64,000 bases of DNA from Spisula solida (GCA_947247005.1 OX365948.1:1922001-1986000); one strand, 5' to 3'. Shown: positions 23,958-38,900, numbered from the stretch's first letter. Translations and numbers: made by a program. Notes: a model not told the origin generated them from the letters alone.

Positions 23958-24988
23958 GCATTTATAATTTGAAAAAAAAAATGAAAAAAATTTTTTCACT
24001 AGGCCTACTGTACTATTAAAATATAGACAGGAGTGCAATGCGATTGTATCCCACGAACTATTCTAATACAAATATTTTCTCTATACCAACTTGACAGTTA
24101 AAACACATGATCTAGGCAGTTAAAGGGGCTAATAACAATACAGAATACATCCGCACCTCAACCGATCGGTACCGACAATCGTCTAATATCGGCTTTTAAA
24201 GCCAATATTTATGGAGTTTTGATTTGGCGTCGACTCCATTGAGCGTCTGCTCCGAGGTGAATGATAATATGGTTAAAACTCGGTGACAGCCGTACTTACT
24301 ATCAATTGATTATTGAGATTTTTCAGTGAAAATAACAGTGAAAATAACAGTAACATTACCATTTTGTTATTTTAACTGTTATAGAAGCCAGTTCCAGTAG
24401 CATGCAGAAAAATAAACGTAACGTCAACGGCGCCAAGCTTAAAAATATACGTTACGTTATAATGACGTCATAATTCTCACGTCTTTACGTTCCAATTGCG
24501 CCATACTGGGTATTTCAAACTTGCAGATTCGTTGATGCAAAATTGAATTAGCCTGTGGTTTTATCTTTTATTCACAGTATACACAAGGAAAAAATAAATA
24601 TAGAACATAACATACGCAAAGTATTTTTTAGAAACAATAAAAATTATATTATCATTCACCTCGGAGCGGACGCTCAATGGAGTCGACGCTAAATCAAAAC
24701 TCCACAAATATTGGCTTTAAAGGCCGATATTAGATGAGTATCGGTACCGATCGGTTGAGGTGCGGTTGTATTCTGTATTGTTATTAGCCCCTTTAACTGC
24801 CTAGATCATGTGTTTTAACTGTCAAGTTGGTATAGAGAAATTATATGTATTAGAATAGTTCGTGGGATACAATCGCATTGCACTCATGTCTATATTTTAA
24901 TAGTAAAGTAGATCTAGGCCTAGTGAAAATTATTTATTTTTTTTCAATTTTTTTCATTTTTTTTTCAAATTATAAATGCAAGTTCCTG
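23955..24988. repeat. Palindrome 2, ~320-bp arms
   Basis: Arms 23955-24270 and 24646-24988 are highly similar reverse complements (e.g. AACCGATCGGTACCGA, GGAGTCGACGC, TGATCTAGGCAGTTAAAG), with a ~375-bp unique core. The core contains AACGTAACGTCAACGG and no gene. Confidence 0.9.
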
Positions 24989-24990
24989 TG

Positions 24991-25653
24991 GTACAAGGGA
25001 CAATACGGCATGTACAAGGGACAATAAGGCATGTACAAGGGACAATACGTCTTGTACAAGGGACAATACGTCATGTACAAGGGACAATAAGGCATGTACA
25101 AGGGACAATACGTCATGTACAAGGGACAATAAGGCATGTACAATGGACAATACGTCATGTACAAGGGACAATAAGGCATGAAAAGGGACAATACGTCATG
25201 TACAAGGGACAATAAGGCATGAAAAGGGACAATACGTCATGTACAAGGGACAATAAGTCATGAAAAGGGACAATACGTCATGTACAAGGGACAATAAGGC
25301 ATGTACAAGGGACAATACGTCATGTACAAGGGACAATAAGGCATGATAAGGGACAATACGTCATGTACAAGGGACAATAAGGCATGAAAAGGGACAATAC
25401 GTCATGTACAAGGGACAATAAGGCATGAAAAGGGACAATACGTCATGTACAATGGACAATACGTCATGTACAAGGGACAATAAGGCATGTACAAGGGACA
25501 ATACGTCATGTACAAGGGACAATAAGGCATGAAAAGGGACAATACGTCATGTACAAGGGACAATAAGGCATGAAAAGGGACAATACGTCATGTACAAGGG
25601 ACAATAAGGCATGTACAATGGACAATAAGGCATGTACAAGGGACAATAAGGCT
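24991..25653 (+). repeat. 21-bp minisatellite, right part
   Basis: About 31 units of the same family and strand as 21890-22200, with shortened CATGAAAAGGGACAAT variants that are not seen on the left. This fits later independent expansion. Confidence 0.92.
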
Positions 25654-26833
25654 ATGTATTCCTGATTTAAATTGCTATTTAGATGAAAGTAATTCGATAA
25701 CACCACGTGTTACTTTTGTATTTTTATATAGAATCTACTAGTAATTTACGTTTCGGCTTACGCCTTAATCTGAATTAAATATACACATAAACAACAAACC
25801 GAAGTGCTATCCGATTAACCGTGGAATACAATTCATCGTTAACTTATATTGGGACCTTTACTACTAATGTAAAAGTAGTAAATGAGAATTAAATACTAAC
25901 ATAATTTTATGTATAGTAGATCTAGTAGTGCAATTTAAAAGGGGAACCACGCGAAATTATACTACACAGAAAATGTAACCGAACTTGGCGTGTCCATACC
26001 TTGTTCCATGTTAACAGACAGTAGAGGTACATACTTACACTAAAACGTATTTATCTAATCTTAAATAAATCAATATTTTAAGGGGGAAAGAAAGTATATA
26101 ATACGCCCCTTTTTTAAATGTGTGTTTATTCTGTAGAATTATTCTAGTACAAACGTCGCCTAGCCATCAACTGAACTACAAAAATCAATTCGAAAGACCC
26201 AGTATAAAATGTTGGCCTGGTTAGAACATACATGTATACCTAAGAAACTCTTTAGTTATATTCTGCTTGTGACATCGAGAGCTTAGCGCAAAACAGTTGT
26301 AACTCCTTCCAAAACCATATGTAGTTGCATATGTTTGGCACTGAGTCCTCGGCATGTATTTCTATAACAATATTGCTGGGTTATCAAAATCAATACTGGT
26401 TGAATGAAGTGTCTACATGTAGTGGAATAGATTCAATAAGGTTTGTACTGGTCTAATGGCGAAGCCAAACATTTCTATTAATTTGTTTAATTATTAATTA
26501 GGCAAAATGCCAACACAAATAGGTTACATTATGTTGTATAAAGTAATGGATAATGTTGTTGGCGAACTAGTATAATACAAATGACAAGTGATTTATAAAG
26601 TCAATGCCACTATAACCACCCTGGTGACATCCATTTAGCCGTCACCAAGGTGATTAACGTACATGGTAATGCTGTTATTCATATTGCTGCTTACTCGATT
26701 AGTAGAGATTCAGAATACGGTGTGTATAGTACTGTATACCCGTATGTGCACTGATATATATAGAATTATAGATAAGTGTATACCCGTATATTATCTATAC
26801 ATGTATATGTGAATGCAAACAACTGCAAGTACC
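25654..26833 (+). other. Intergenic DNA upstream of the Met-rich gene
   Basis: AT-rich with no gene. GTATACCCGTAT occurs at about 26737 and 26779, and TATATATAG at about 26755 could be a TATA box for the exon at 26834, but this is weak. Confidence 0.4.
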
Positions 26834-26909
26834 ATGGTGCGATGTGAATGTTGTTGTAGACGATGGATAATCTTGCTCGTCATCAGTTTAGCTGTTCGTG
26901 TATCAAAAG
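26834..26909 (+). CDS. Secreted Met-rich protein, exon 1 (signal peptide)
   Basis: ATG in good context (TACCATGG). It encodes MVRCECCCRRWIILLVISLA and then VRVSK: a Cys cluster (CECCC), two Arg, then a hydrophobic core. It ends in phase 1 at AAAG|GTAAAT. The CECCC in the n-region is unusual for a signal peptide. Confidence 0.75.
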
Positions 26910-29900
26910 GTAAATTGCATTTTTATAATTTCAAGTTATTTGTTTCCAGTTTTGTCTCCGTTTACGGACGTGTTACGTGAATGTTTATACCCATAATCTG
27001 TATTAACTTGGTGGAGATTGACTGCAGGTCTTAATCACAATAATATTGAATTAAACAAGCACCTCAAGACCTTAACAATCGATATTCAACAACATAATTA
27101 TAATTGCATAACCTTAATTTTTCTGGACAGACAACTCATGTGTTAGATATGCACCTATCAATGTTTGGGGCGGCGGGCATACACGGGACTATTGACAGAA
27201 GGCTGTTCCCGATAGGTGGGAATTTGACAGACAGAATGGTGCCGAGTCACGGAAATTTTTGACTGGTCGAAATTTTGATCCCGTGGGGTATGTAAAGCAT
27301 CTCCCAGTGAGGGGATTTTGACAAACTGCCCTTGTTCTAGGGTGGGAATTTAGTCTTTGAAAAAGTAAAAATGTCAAATTCCCCTGGGTCAGCCCGCAGC
27401 CCCCCCCCCCCCCTGGGGGAAAACATTGATAGATGCAACAATCTGCATTGTTTCGATGCTGGTCATTTTTCCAAGAGTAGCTCACTCGGTTGGCCGGAAT
27501 AGCAGCGGGTGACTGGCATCATCAATTCCGTCTACACAAAAGGTCCCTTTGATGCTCAAAAAGAGACAAACTTGGCACGATACGATACGCGAGAATTACA
27601 CGATATTAGATATTAACTTGTAAAAGTTGTGGATCTTAGGGCGAGTTTAAAAACGCGAGAATTCAATTTTTAATTCTCGTGTCTCGTTTCAGGCCTCGCG
27701 CAATTCTCGTGTCTCGTTTTAAATATCGCGTCTAATTCTCGTGTCTCGTTTCTTATCTCGTGTCTCGCCCTTGGAGGGCGATACACGATATTTAAAATGG
27801 CACTAACAGGATTCCGTACTAACATGGTACAAACAAGTACTCTTGGACGGCTAAATACCTGCATTCCTCTTCGTCAATACGTAATCGTCGAAGCGAATTT
27901 TTAATCTTCTGAACTTCGGCACGCTGCATCAATGATAAAATTGTATGCTTTGATAGCAAAAAACTAATGTTGAAAAATGATTTATCTCTATATATCTCTA
28001 TGAAGACTACATACAATGTGATGAGCTGTGTGACTGGATGCCACAGCTTGTGTACGAGATTTTCGTGATTTTGCTTTCGCCGGAAATGAGCAGTTCGTTT
28101 TCATACCATACTACTGTAGATGAAGGACTAGTGAGCAATGTAACACAGACAATTACTTGGTTGATTTTCATTGTTTTTGTACGTTGGATTTTGCAAAAAC
28201 ATGTTACCCTAATACATGTATAGTAAGAATATACTAATGTAATATTATACGAGATAATTATTCTAGTAATAAGAAGATGTGTCAACACTAACGTTTGAAA
28301 ATAATTTCTATGCATAATCTATTGGGACCAGAATGACAATACGAGTCGTTATAGTTAGTTAGGTGGTTTATAAGTTCAACACTGATTTATGTCATTTTAC
28401 TATTATCAACTTTATATTTACCATACACAAGCATCTGAATAATTCAGGCCGTTTTATAACAGGCACTCTATCAATGCCAACTATTGCCTCCGTTCTTTTA
28501 TTGATTATCAAATTATGTAGAGTGTGGATTTAATGGAAGAATTGGGGACAATATACCACATCTTCTTTCCGTGATGCAGGTGTTTCTGTATAGACTCCTG
28601 ATAGTCACATCTTTCTGGTTGTCGTGAAAAACGAGTGTGCGAGCCATCTTTCTTTGAATCTTTCGTCCCCATTCTCATCTCACCATCTATAATTGCTTAA
28701 AGGTAATTACTAAGGGAGGGAACTTGTGAAAAGGCAGAGTATCGAATGTGTTTAAAGCTGATTAAATATGTAACAGTAGCAACATTTTCTGTTATTATTG
28801 TATGGAAGTCTCCATTGTGAATTGTTGTCAGTATCTAGCAAAAATACGGTAGAAATCTACTGGCTTGTCAAATGAACCTGGTCGGATAGTATCTTGAAAA
28901 TGATAACCCATGTGTCCGTATGCATGTTACACAAGACTTAGTGCGTTTCGCATCCGTATACGAAAATTTCTAACAAGTGATTTTTTGATCTCTCTATTCC
29001 ATATGATACAGCTCTTACCTTGCGCATATAGAGTACGGATGCGAAACGCGGGTGCGAAACATGTACGCGGAGTCGTGGAATAGTGCTTAATTTTATCAAT
29101 GTATATATATATATATATATATATGAAGACAACTTCATGCCATGTTATCGTAATTGTATTGATAGATCATTAACACGTTTAACATGTACATATACCGTAT
29201 CTTAAATGTTTGTTTATTGTCATTTGTCGATTATCATTTATTTTATTGTTATTTAGTCATGTGCATTAATACATGTATTGCATTTTTATTTCAAATATGT
29301 TATTTAAATCATTTATAAATGTAACCTTACACCATTAAGTATGCCTTGTATTTCGTTTCGACAAGGTAAACTTTATAATGGAAACACTATACATTTGTAT
29401 TTCATAAACTATGTTTCTTTGTACAATTATATTGTATGTAATGTACAATCTCTCGGATAATAAGAGCGGTTGTGCTTAACATATAATATCAGTACATAAA
29501 CTATAAATTTTCTAAAAAAAAAAAAAAATACCGTCTCTCCCGAACCCGGGCCTAAATTCGTCTCATACATATATACCTCGGTTACATATATAAAAGATTT
29601 TTTCTAATTTGGTATAATATCATATCGCATATTTTCCCGTCATATATCACCATGCTACAATGTATTTATGTAATTGTATTAATGTTGCTTTGTAAAAAGT
29701 CCTTTTCAGGACTGAATACAAGTATGCAAATAAACTATATTCTATTCTATTCTATTCTATTCTATATAGTGTACAAAACTAACCCTTTCCTATAGAATAA
29801 TGAACATAATAAAGTATACTAAATTGCAAAATGACGTATTGTTATGAGAAAAGGGTTACTGGACGTTTGAACACAGTCTATATTATGTATGGTATTTTGA

Positions 29901-32900
29901 AAGACAAAATATATTTGTTATATATTCGATGTATGTATGTTGTAATTAATATACACATTTATCCTATGGACATGTGCCTACACACTTTGTGTATGAACTG
30001 AAAGTCTTTTACGCAATAAATATTCAAATTTGTGTTTCTGTATCAGGTACTCACGAGCAGGTTCCATACGTGGAGAACTGTGATGTATCATCAGTTATTG
30101 GAGGACAACCTATCACCATACAGGTAATATATTTATCATTATGTGGTCACAGCATTAAGGAAACTGGGAACCCACCAATTCGCTTCATGTGGATTTTGTA
30201 TGGGGATTTACAGTAACTTTTGCAGTTGGTCTAAATTTCACTTGGTGTGTTCTTTGAATGTATCTATTTTTATTCTTTGACAGTAATTATTGTTTCTGGT
30301 TAATCTATACTCGTTTATAAATTTTGTATTGTCTCTCAATAGGAAATAATAGTAATAATGAATTCATAACTCTGACTCTTCTATCAAATTTTCGAGCACA
30401 TGCTCTTCATTAGGAATTTTTAATTACATCTACTTATATTTAGATGACATCCATCTTGACCTAAATATAAAAAAATGCCTGAGTCAGAGTTTCATACTCG
30501 TTTAATTTAGATCGATTGTGCTACTTATATAAATCACTGCCGACAGCTCATGGTATCCATCACGACGAGGATATGAGAGAAGAATGTTACAGTTAGCAAT
30601 GGAGATACCAGAACCATGTCCAGTCCTCCTTAGGTATGACGCTGACACCACTGAATCACCAACGCATAGCGATTAATTACGTTACTATAGTTATAATAAA
30701 AAGGGGACATCATTCATGTTTACAATGCAATACTTATAGAGAGTGTTGTTGTTTTTACAGGAGCTATGTGGAGAACACTTTGCTATCATGGTACCAGGTA
30801 TATCCTATGACAGGGAACGTTTTCCTTCCGATTCGTTTCCATGGATGCTTGAACTGACGCTGGTTACAGACAATCAAGATCCGGACAATGTCATCAAATC
30901 TTCAAAAGTTGTAACAAGTAATTATTACGAACAAGCTGCTTAGTTAATTATCTTAATATACTAAATTTATATAGCGCTTGGATATGGAAGCCCTAGAGAT
31001 ATGTTTTATATGTAACGCATGTCTTGATAACGTTGGCGACGTCATGGCAACGACATAAATTACAGACAAGATGAATCATTGATTGCAATTAGCTTCTAGC
31101 TTACAACGGTATCAATTGTTATAAGGATACGTAAAATAATTTATGAGTATATTTCTACCTTAAAAGCTTAGGGATATAGTCAACAGAACCTGAGTATAGA
31201 CATGTGCTGGAAACCAATGATAACTTAAGTCATTTATACGTATGTTTTAGTATTGGAAGCAGAGTTGATGGGAGATAATGTGACACATATACTACTAGAA
31301 CAACTTGACGGGGATCCTCTGTTTGATGTCCCGGCTGGAAAATGTGATAACAGAGGTAAACTCATACTTGTTTTCCTTCTTTCGTTCATAAGCATGTATA
31401 TACATGGACTCATTATCTTTGGCTCCGTCTGTGTCGTCTTTAGCTTTATCATTAGCTTTATTGATCAGTGTTATTATTATTTTTATTATTATTTATCAAA
31501 ATTCTATACGGGAGATAGCATTTCGATGGTCCTATGGAACGAGCTTTGGGATCGTTTGGTGTCCGCAGCATATCAAAGACGAACTACAAATGATATACTA
31601 GTAAGTGCTTGTCGCTTAGCGTTTAGAAAAACATGTATACCCAAAACATGATTCTCTTCTCTCATTACATTCGTGCCGATAAATGTGGTGAAGATGTTAT
31701 TGACATAAGTTTTCAAGCTTTGTTCACAATAGAATTAACATAAATTAATATAAATTTAATTTGGGCTTTCTCGCAGTCTGTCCCTCTGGTCAGATCATGC
31801 TGTGTCTGCACTGGTAGAGGATGCACCTGCGCTCTTGTGACTGCAACACTGTATATAAAGCGCATTTAAACGTGTGTGTCGCATAACAGGGCGCTATATT
31901 AGTATAAATCTGGCATATGAATTAATTATTATTACTTTATTTTACAGACGGTACAGGTACCATGCGACTTTACTCAAACAACTACAGTAATGACAGTATG
32001 ATAACGAGTGGTTTATTTCGTGTACTGTGTGATTTCTCAGGTACGTCGACCAATCACAAACATATAATCACTTAATTAAGTACCAATAAGCTTTCAAATA
32101 TACAATTTCTTCAAACCATATGGCATAAGGCTGTGACATTGTCATGAGTAGAGGTAAATAATTATTGCAAAATTATTGTGGTTAAAAACAAATCTCTGTG
32201 GTTGTATAACCTCATAAAACTGTTTCCGTTTTGTAAGCGTTACATATCTCTTTGTCTTTTCATAGAAATGTGTCGTATATCAGAATGGCTAATGAGTTTA
32301 TACATTGTTTATTTACAGCGGTAGATTTAGTGCTGGAGAAATCTCCAGACTTAGCAAGCATTGGCATGTTAGAGGCGCACATTGATGGCAATACAAACCT
32401 GAGTTCAGCCCTAGGATCGACTGATTTCACCAATTACCAGGTATAAAAATTAAAACTTTTCAAACTATTTAAACTACATGTATTATCGGACTGAGAACGC
32501 AGCACTCAACAGATACAACAAAGATCAACAACATGTTACAAGTACAATTCATAATGACAACATCGAAATAAACAAGAAAAACAACTCCGGCATAGAGTGA
32601 CAAAACCCCAACACCCCACGTGGCAACCTTTAACCGTAGGATGATATAGGTCAGTAACTGCATCTATAATACATACCGTCACTATCAACCATGCTGTTGA
32701 ATTTTAGCATACTCGTACATGTGTATGAGTGTTCAAAAATTTCAATCACTGCCTCACAGCTTAATTTCTCTGAACAAACATAATGCTCCACTCGATCCAG
32801 GTGTGAATTCGGGAGAGGGCGGTGCCTGAACATGTTCGATATTCCTGGGCGCCGCACCGCGATTTTGGCTTTACACCAACCAGGAGAGAAATAGTCTCTC

Positions 32901-35900
32901 CCAGGAGAATTGAATGCAGGCTTCCTTAGGAAGCCCGATGACCAGGGAAAGTTAAATGTCAAAGGGTGCCTGAACGGCTGATTTGCTGATAGCAGCCCTC
33001 GAAAATTGGTAACTTGATTAACTTATGATTTTTCAGTCACATATATTTACTCAGTAGCTCCTTTGATTATTCATGTGTTAATATAATTGTTCATTCGCCC
33101 ATTGTACTGCTCATGAGCACTCAGTATGATGGTTACCGAGTATTAAGCGACGTCTGGATATGCGGTCATCCTAGCTTTTACATGGCAGCTATTTGATGTT
33201 TGTAATAGATATGTATACTAGATTTTGATCAAAAGTGCCAGAAGGGTCAAGTACAGTTTCGAAAGGAAGAACAATGAACCGTCCGAGAATTCACTATATA
33301 CCCATAATCATTTTCCAGGTAACTTTGAATGGACATGTTCAAATGCTGGAGCCGGAGGATACGTGTATTTATGCTATAGCCTATCTAACCAAAACCCCAT
33401 ATACTGACGGTATGGACGACATGATTTCCGCTGGACAATGCTACAATATACCTCATATAACGTACCGAGACACCCTGGTCGGTACACCAATATGTTATAG
33501 TAAGTACCGCGTAAAACGTACCGAGACACGCTGGTCGGTACACCGATATGTTACAGTAAGTACCTCATATAACGTACCGATACACGCTGGTCGGTTCACC
33601 AATATGTTACAGTAAGTACCGCATATAACGTACAGAGATACCCTGATCAGTACACGATATGTTACAGTAAGTAACTCATATAACGTACCGGGACACGATG
33701 GTCGGTACACCGATATGTTACAGTAAGTACCTCATATAACGTACCGGGACACGCTGGTCGGTACACCGATATGTTAGAGTATGTACCTCATATAACGTAC
33801 CGGGACACGCTGTTTGGTACACCGATATGTTACAGTAAGTACCTCATATAACGTACCAAGACATGCTGGCCGGTACACCGATATGTCACAGTAAGTACCT
33901 CACATATAACGTACCGAGACACGCTGGGCGGTACACCGATTTGTTACAGTAAGTACCGCATATAACGTACCGGGACACGCTGTTTGGTACACCGATATGT
34001 TACAGTAAGTACCGCATATAACGTACCGGGACACGCTGGTCGGTACACCGATATGTTATAGTAAGTACCGCATATAACGTACCGGGACACGCTGGTCGGT
34101 ACACCGATATGTTACAGTAAGTACCTCATATAACGTACCGAGACACGCTGGTCGGTACACCGATATATGTTACAGTAAGTACCTCATATAACGTACCGAG
34201 ACACGCTGGTCGGTACACCGATATATTACAGTAAGTACCTCATATAACGTACCGAGACACGCTGGTCGGTACACCGATATGTTACAGTAAGTACCTCATA
34301 TAACGTACCGAGACACGCTGGTCGGTACACCGATATGTTACAGTAAGTACCTCATATAACGTACCGAGACACGCTGGTCGGTACACCGATATGTTACAGT
34401 AAGTACCTCATATAATGTACCGAGACACGCTGGTCGGTTCACCGATATGAAACACTAAGTAACTCATATAACGTACCAAGACACGCTGGTCGGTACACCG
34501 ATATATTACAGTAAGTACTGCGTATAACGTACCGAGACACGCTGGTCGGTACACCGATATGTTACAGTAAGTACTGCGTATAACGTACCGAGACACGCTG
34601 GTCGGTACACCGATATGTTACAGTAAGTAACTCATATAACGTACCAAGACACGCTGGTCGGTACACCGATATATTACAGTAAGTACTGCGTATAACGTAC
34701 CGAGACACGCTGGTCGGTACACCGATATGGTACAGTAAGTACTGCGTATAACGTACCGAGACACGCTGGTCGGTACACCGATATGTTACAGTAAGTAACT
34801 CATATAACGTACTGAGACACGCTGGTCGGCTCACCGATATGTTACAGTAAGTACCGCGTATAACGTACCGAGACACGCGGGTCGGTACACCGATATGTTA
34901 CAGTAAGTACCGCGTATAACGTACCGAGACACGCTGGTCGGTACACCGATATGTTACAGTAAGTACCGCATATAACGTACCAAGACACGATGGCACTGCC
35001 AGATAAACATACTCATCTACGGCCTCTATGTATATCCGTTTTACTTAGGATATGTTTGTTTTGTATAGTGAGCCACATATTAAGCAACAATGTATTACAC
35101 TGTTCAGCTAATAAAACCACATTAGTTATGGCCAAATGTAGCAGGTTGTTTGGAAATTGTAAAGAACCAAGTCTAAAATTCAGAGTAAAACAAGACTGCG
35201 TTCACTAAACGCTTATGCCCCCTGTGGAAGCCTTGTCCATAAATAAGTCTAAGTCCAAAATTAGGTCAAGGTGAAGGGGTTAGGTGGGACAGGTGTGTGG
35301 AGAGGTGAATCACTATATGCCTCCCCATCTATCGATAGGGGGGCATAAAAAGCCCGAATCACAATTAAGACCACCTTTTGGTTTTGTCTTATTAGCGTTA
35401 GTTTATCGTATACAAGGAGGCAAAATTAATTGCCAAAACGCATGTGTAATTTTGGTATGTGTTTGGTACCAGTTTAACCAACTTTTAATTAAGTAGATAT
35501 AATTATGTACATCAAAAGGATAAAAACATTGCTTCGAACTATTACACATTATATGAATTAAATGACGTTTATACACTGTATAATCATGCACGTGTACGTA
35601 CTACGCACGTGACAATATTAACGAGTTTGTATGTCATTTCTATACTCGTCCTCTTACATCTCACGTGAAATAGACAACACTACAAGAAACAACCTAGTGT
35701 ATAAGGAATCATTTTTGTGTTTACTGTATATAAATTGACAATATCTTTACTATAATTCTAGGATATGATAGTGGCCCAGTGGACGTTCTGGAGCTGGTAA
35801 GATCTAGTGACACACCAATCCGTGCGTGTGGTAAGCTACATTATTTACTACAATATTCCGGTCGTGAAATTATGTTCATATACCTTTACACTTCGATCAC

Positions 35901-38900
35901 CTTCAAGATCATTTGTTTTGACTGAGCTGGTTTATCTAAGAACTAAAAGGGCGACGCCGTCATACTGTATAATAAGTTTATTTGAAACATTAGGCATGTT
36001 TGCCCATCAGTTTACATGCATATAACAACAATATTATAATATATGTTCCGTTACAGCAATGCTATTAATAAAATACATCTTCATCATGTAATATATATGG
36101 TGGCATATTTCTGCCACCAGATAACTACTTAATTATTTAGATAAATAAGTGGTTAACGCGTTAAGTAACTAGATAACAACTTAATTATCTCAATAATTAT
36201 GTGGTAAATGCGTTAGGTAACTAGATAATATTTCAAGTAAAATAAATATCTGAACAGGGAGAAAATGCATTATAGTGCCAGTAACTGCCACTACTTAAAC
36301 CGTTTCAACATATAACTGCTAAGTTATTAACGTGTTACGTATCTAGTTAGCATGATAATTATCTAGAAAAATAAGTGGTTATCTTATTAACACGTTAAGT
36401 ATCTAGTTAACCAGATAAATATCCAAATAATTATGTGGTTATCTAGATAAATAACGCGTTAACCTGATAATTATCTAGATAGTTAAGTAGTTATCTTATC
36501 AACGCGTTACGTATCTAGTTAGCATGATAATTATCTAGATATTTATCTGGTTAACTAGATAAATAACGCGTTAACCACTTATCTATAAATAGACGTTTAT
36601 TCGGAAAACCTCGCGCATGTCTTTTGTTTGGAATATAGGAATGTTCAGTCGCTCAAACACGGAACACAGTACATTTAATAAAGAAGTGTTGATGGCTGCC
36701 TTTCCCCAAAATATTCATAAATATTTTGTGAGCGATACCATTATCAGTTGTGAACTTTAACTTTAGTGTATTTTATCATCACGTTTAATTTGACATGTTT
36801 AAGTACATATGTTGATTCAAGGAATTCAAGAGAGGAGATGTAACATGGTACTCTAGCCTGTCATATATAAATACTCTACTCTGTCTCTTTTTATGTTAGC
36901 TCGTTCTTAGTGATTTACAATGAATGCATTGCTTGTCATTCATATACTCCTGGATAGAACAGTTAATATTACTGTCCCAAAATTTCCATCGTAGACCCGT
37001 CGCGCGTCCGTCGTACGACAATTGTGAAAGGTGTTTAACGTTAATTTACTTTACATATCAGAGTATAACTGAAACATTTATACAACAATACAGAATGATA
37101 ACACAAAGCCTACAGTCTATTTTGATATACTGTTATATTTACAACACCCCAACCTAAGATAAGAAAAGCTAAGATGAGAAAAGCTGTCTGCTGTTTGATA
37201 AACACAGTGAAATATGAAACCTGACTCTTAATTCTGGTAATTTGTTGTTGAACAACACATTGTTCATGGAAACAATTGTACTGACGTTACGCACCATGTT
37301 GTAACATGACGTTGACGTTAATTTACGTTGTAGAATTATGATACTGACTACACGTTGTAGAATTATGATACGGACACAAAGCTCGTACGAGTCAAAATTT
37401 TTTTTAATCCTAACGGTTTTTGTACATTCGTAGCGTGTGGTCACAGCTCGTGTGTACCCCGTACGATTTTAAAGAATGCAGTCGCGCGATATCCGTACGG
37501 GCATCGTTTTATATTTAATAAGGTAAAAGAAAGAAATATCTTGACGGACACGTCTCCATAAAATGTTAGATCCGAGGATAATAAGAGAATACGATAGTAA
37601 TAATACGATAGTACGATGATGAGAATACGAGAATACGATGGTACGATGGTAATTATAGGAGAAAATGATAGTACGATAGAGATAATGCGACAATGCGATA
37701 ATGATAACGCGATAGTATATCGCATTGTCATTATCGAACTGTCATATTCTCGCGTTATCACTATCCTATTCTCGTATTTTAATCATCGTACTATCGTATT
37801 ATTGTTATCGTGCCATCGTATTCTCGCATTATCATCCATATTTTACTGTCGAGTTGCAGTATCAACAGAATAGCAGTGAATGTTGTAGTGTTTACAACAA
37901 TGTAATGTGTAATAACATGTACATTCGAAATAAAGATATTTAAATTTTGTTTATGCTCGCTCTGTCTGATACATTCCCCCCCCCGCTATTCTTTTCCCGT
38001 GAAGTGACTGGATGGTAGTTATTTCGCAATGTCAATTTATAGATAAGTGGTTAACGCGTTATTTATCTAGTTAGTAACTTAACTACATATCTTTCTATAT
38101 ATTTATCTGCTTAACTAGTTACTTAACGCGTTAATAAGATAATCACATAATTATCTAGATAATTATCTGATTAACTAGTTACTTATCTAGTTAGCAACAT
38201 AACTATGTAGCTATTTATCTGGTTAACTAGATACCTAACGCGTTTATACCATAACAACTTAATTTTCTAGATAATTAAGTGGTTAACGCGTTATGAAACT
38301 AGATAACAACTTAATTATCTAGTTAATTATCATGCTAACTAGATACATAACACGTTGACAAGTTAACACTTTTCTAAAGAGGTAAGAACTGGCAGTTGGT
38401 GGCAGTATCATGTGTTTTTTTTTAGATAAGATACTGTTTATGAATTAACTTATTATCTAGTTACCTAACGTGTTAACCACTTAATTATCTAGATAAGTAT
38501 GCTGCTATCTGGTGACAGAAATATGCCACCATAAATATATACAACACTATTACACTCACTTATGTACACGCTCCAGGTTACATTCTAACTCACTCACACA
38601 AATACAGACATACATCATTCACACGCATGCGTACACGCAGGCACACATGCAAGCACAAACACGTACACCCTCACACACACGCACGCACACACGCTCGCAC
38701 ATACACACATACGCACACCCACGCGCACACATACACGCTCCCACATACACACATGCATGCACATCAACAATCACACACGCACGCAGACACACACACTACA
38801 CATAGCTATGTACATGTACATATATTCAAATATTCACTGAAATTCTGAATACAATAGGTTGGAATCCCACTATATATGTAGACGCAAATATTGAAAAACT

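Larger units (their letters stand above)
22201..24990. mobile_element. 2.79-kb composite palindromic element inserted in the minisatellite
   Basis: Ends CACAGGAACTTG and CAAGTTCCTGTG (12-bp perfect inverted repeat). It is flanked by GTACAAG at 22194-22200 and 24991-24997; this looks like a 7-bp target duplication but may simply be the minisatellite unit. Inside are two palindromes in series (22207-23957 and 23955-24988), separated by further AACTTG/CAAGTT motifs. No transposase is seen, and the frames inside are short and repetitive. Confidence 0.75.

Noticed and set aside
31253..31651. 132-codon plus-strand gene
   Set aside because: It is exon 4 of the Met-rich gene extended into the following intron past a GT donor.
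33235..33615. 126-codon plus-strand gene
   Set aside because: It is exon 7 plus read-through into the 56-bp array.
38512..38848. His/Thr-rich frames
   Set aside because: Low-complexity translation of a CA-rich simple repeat.
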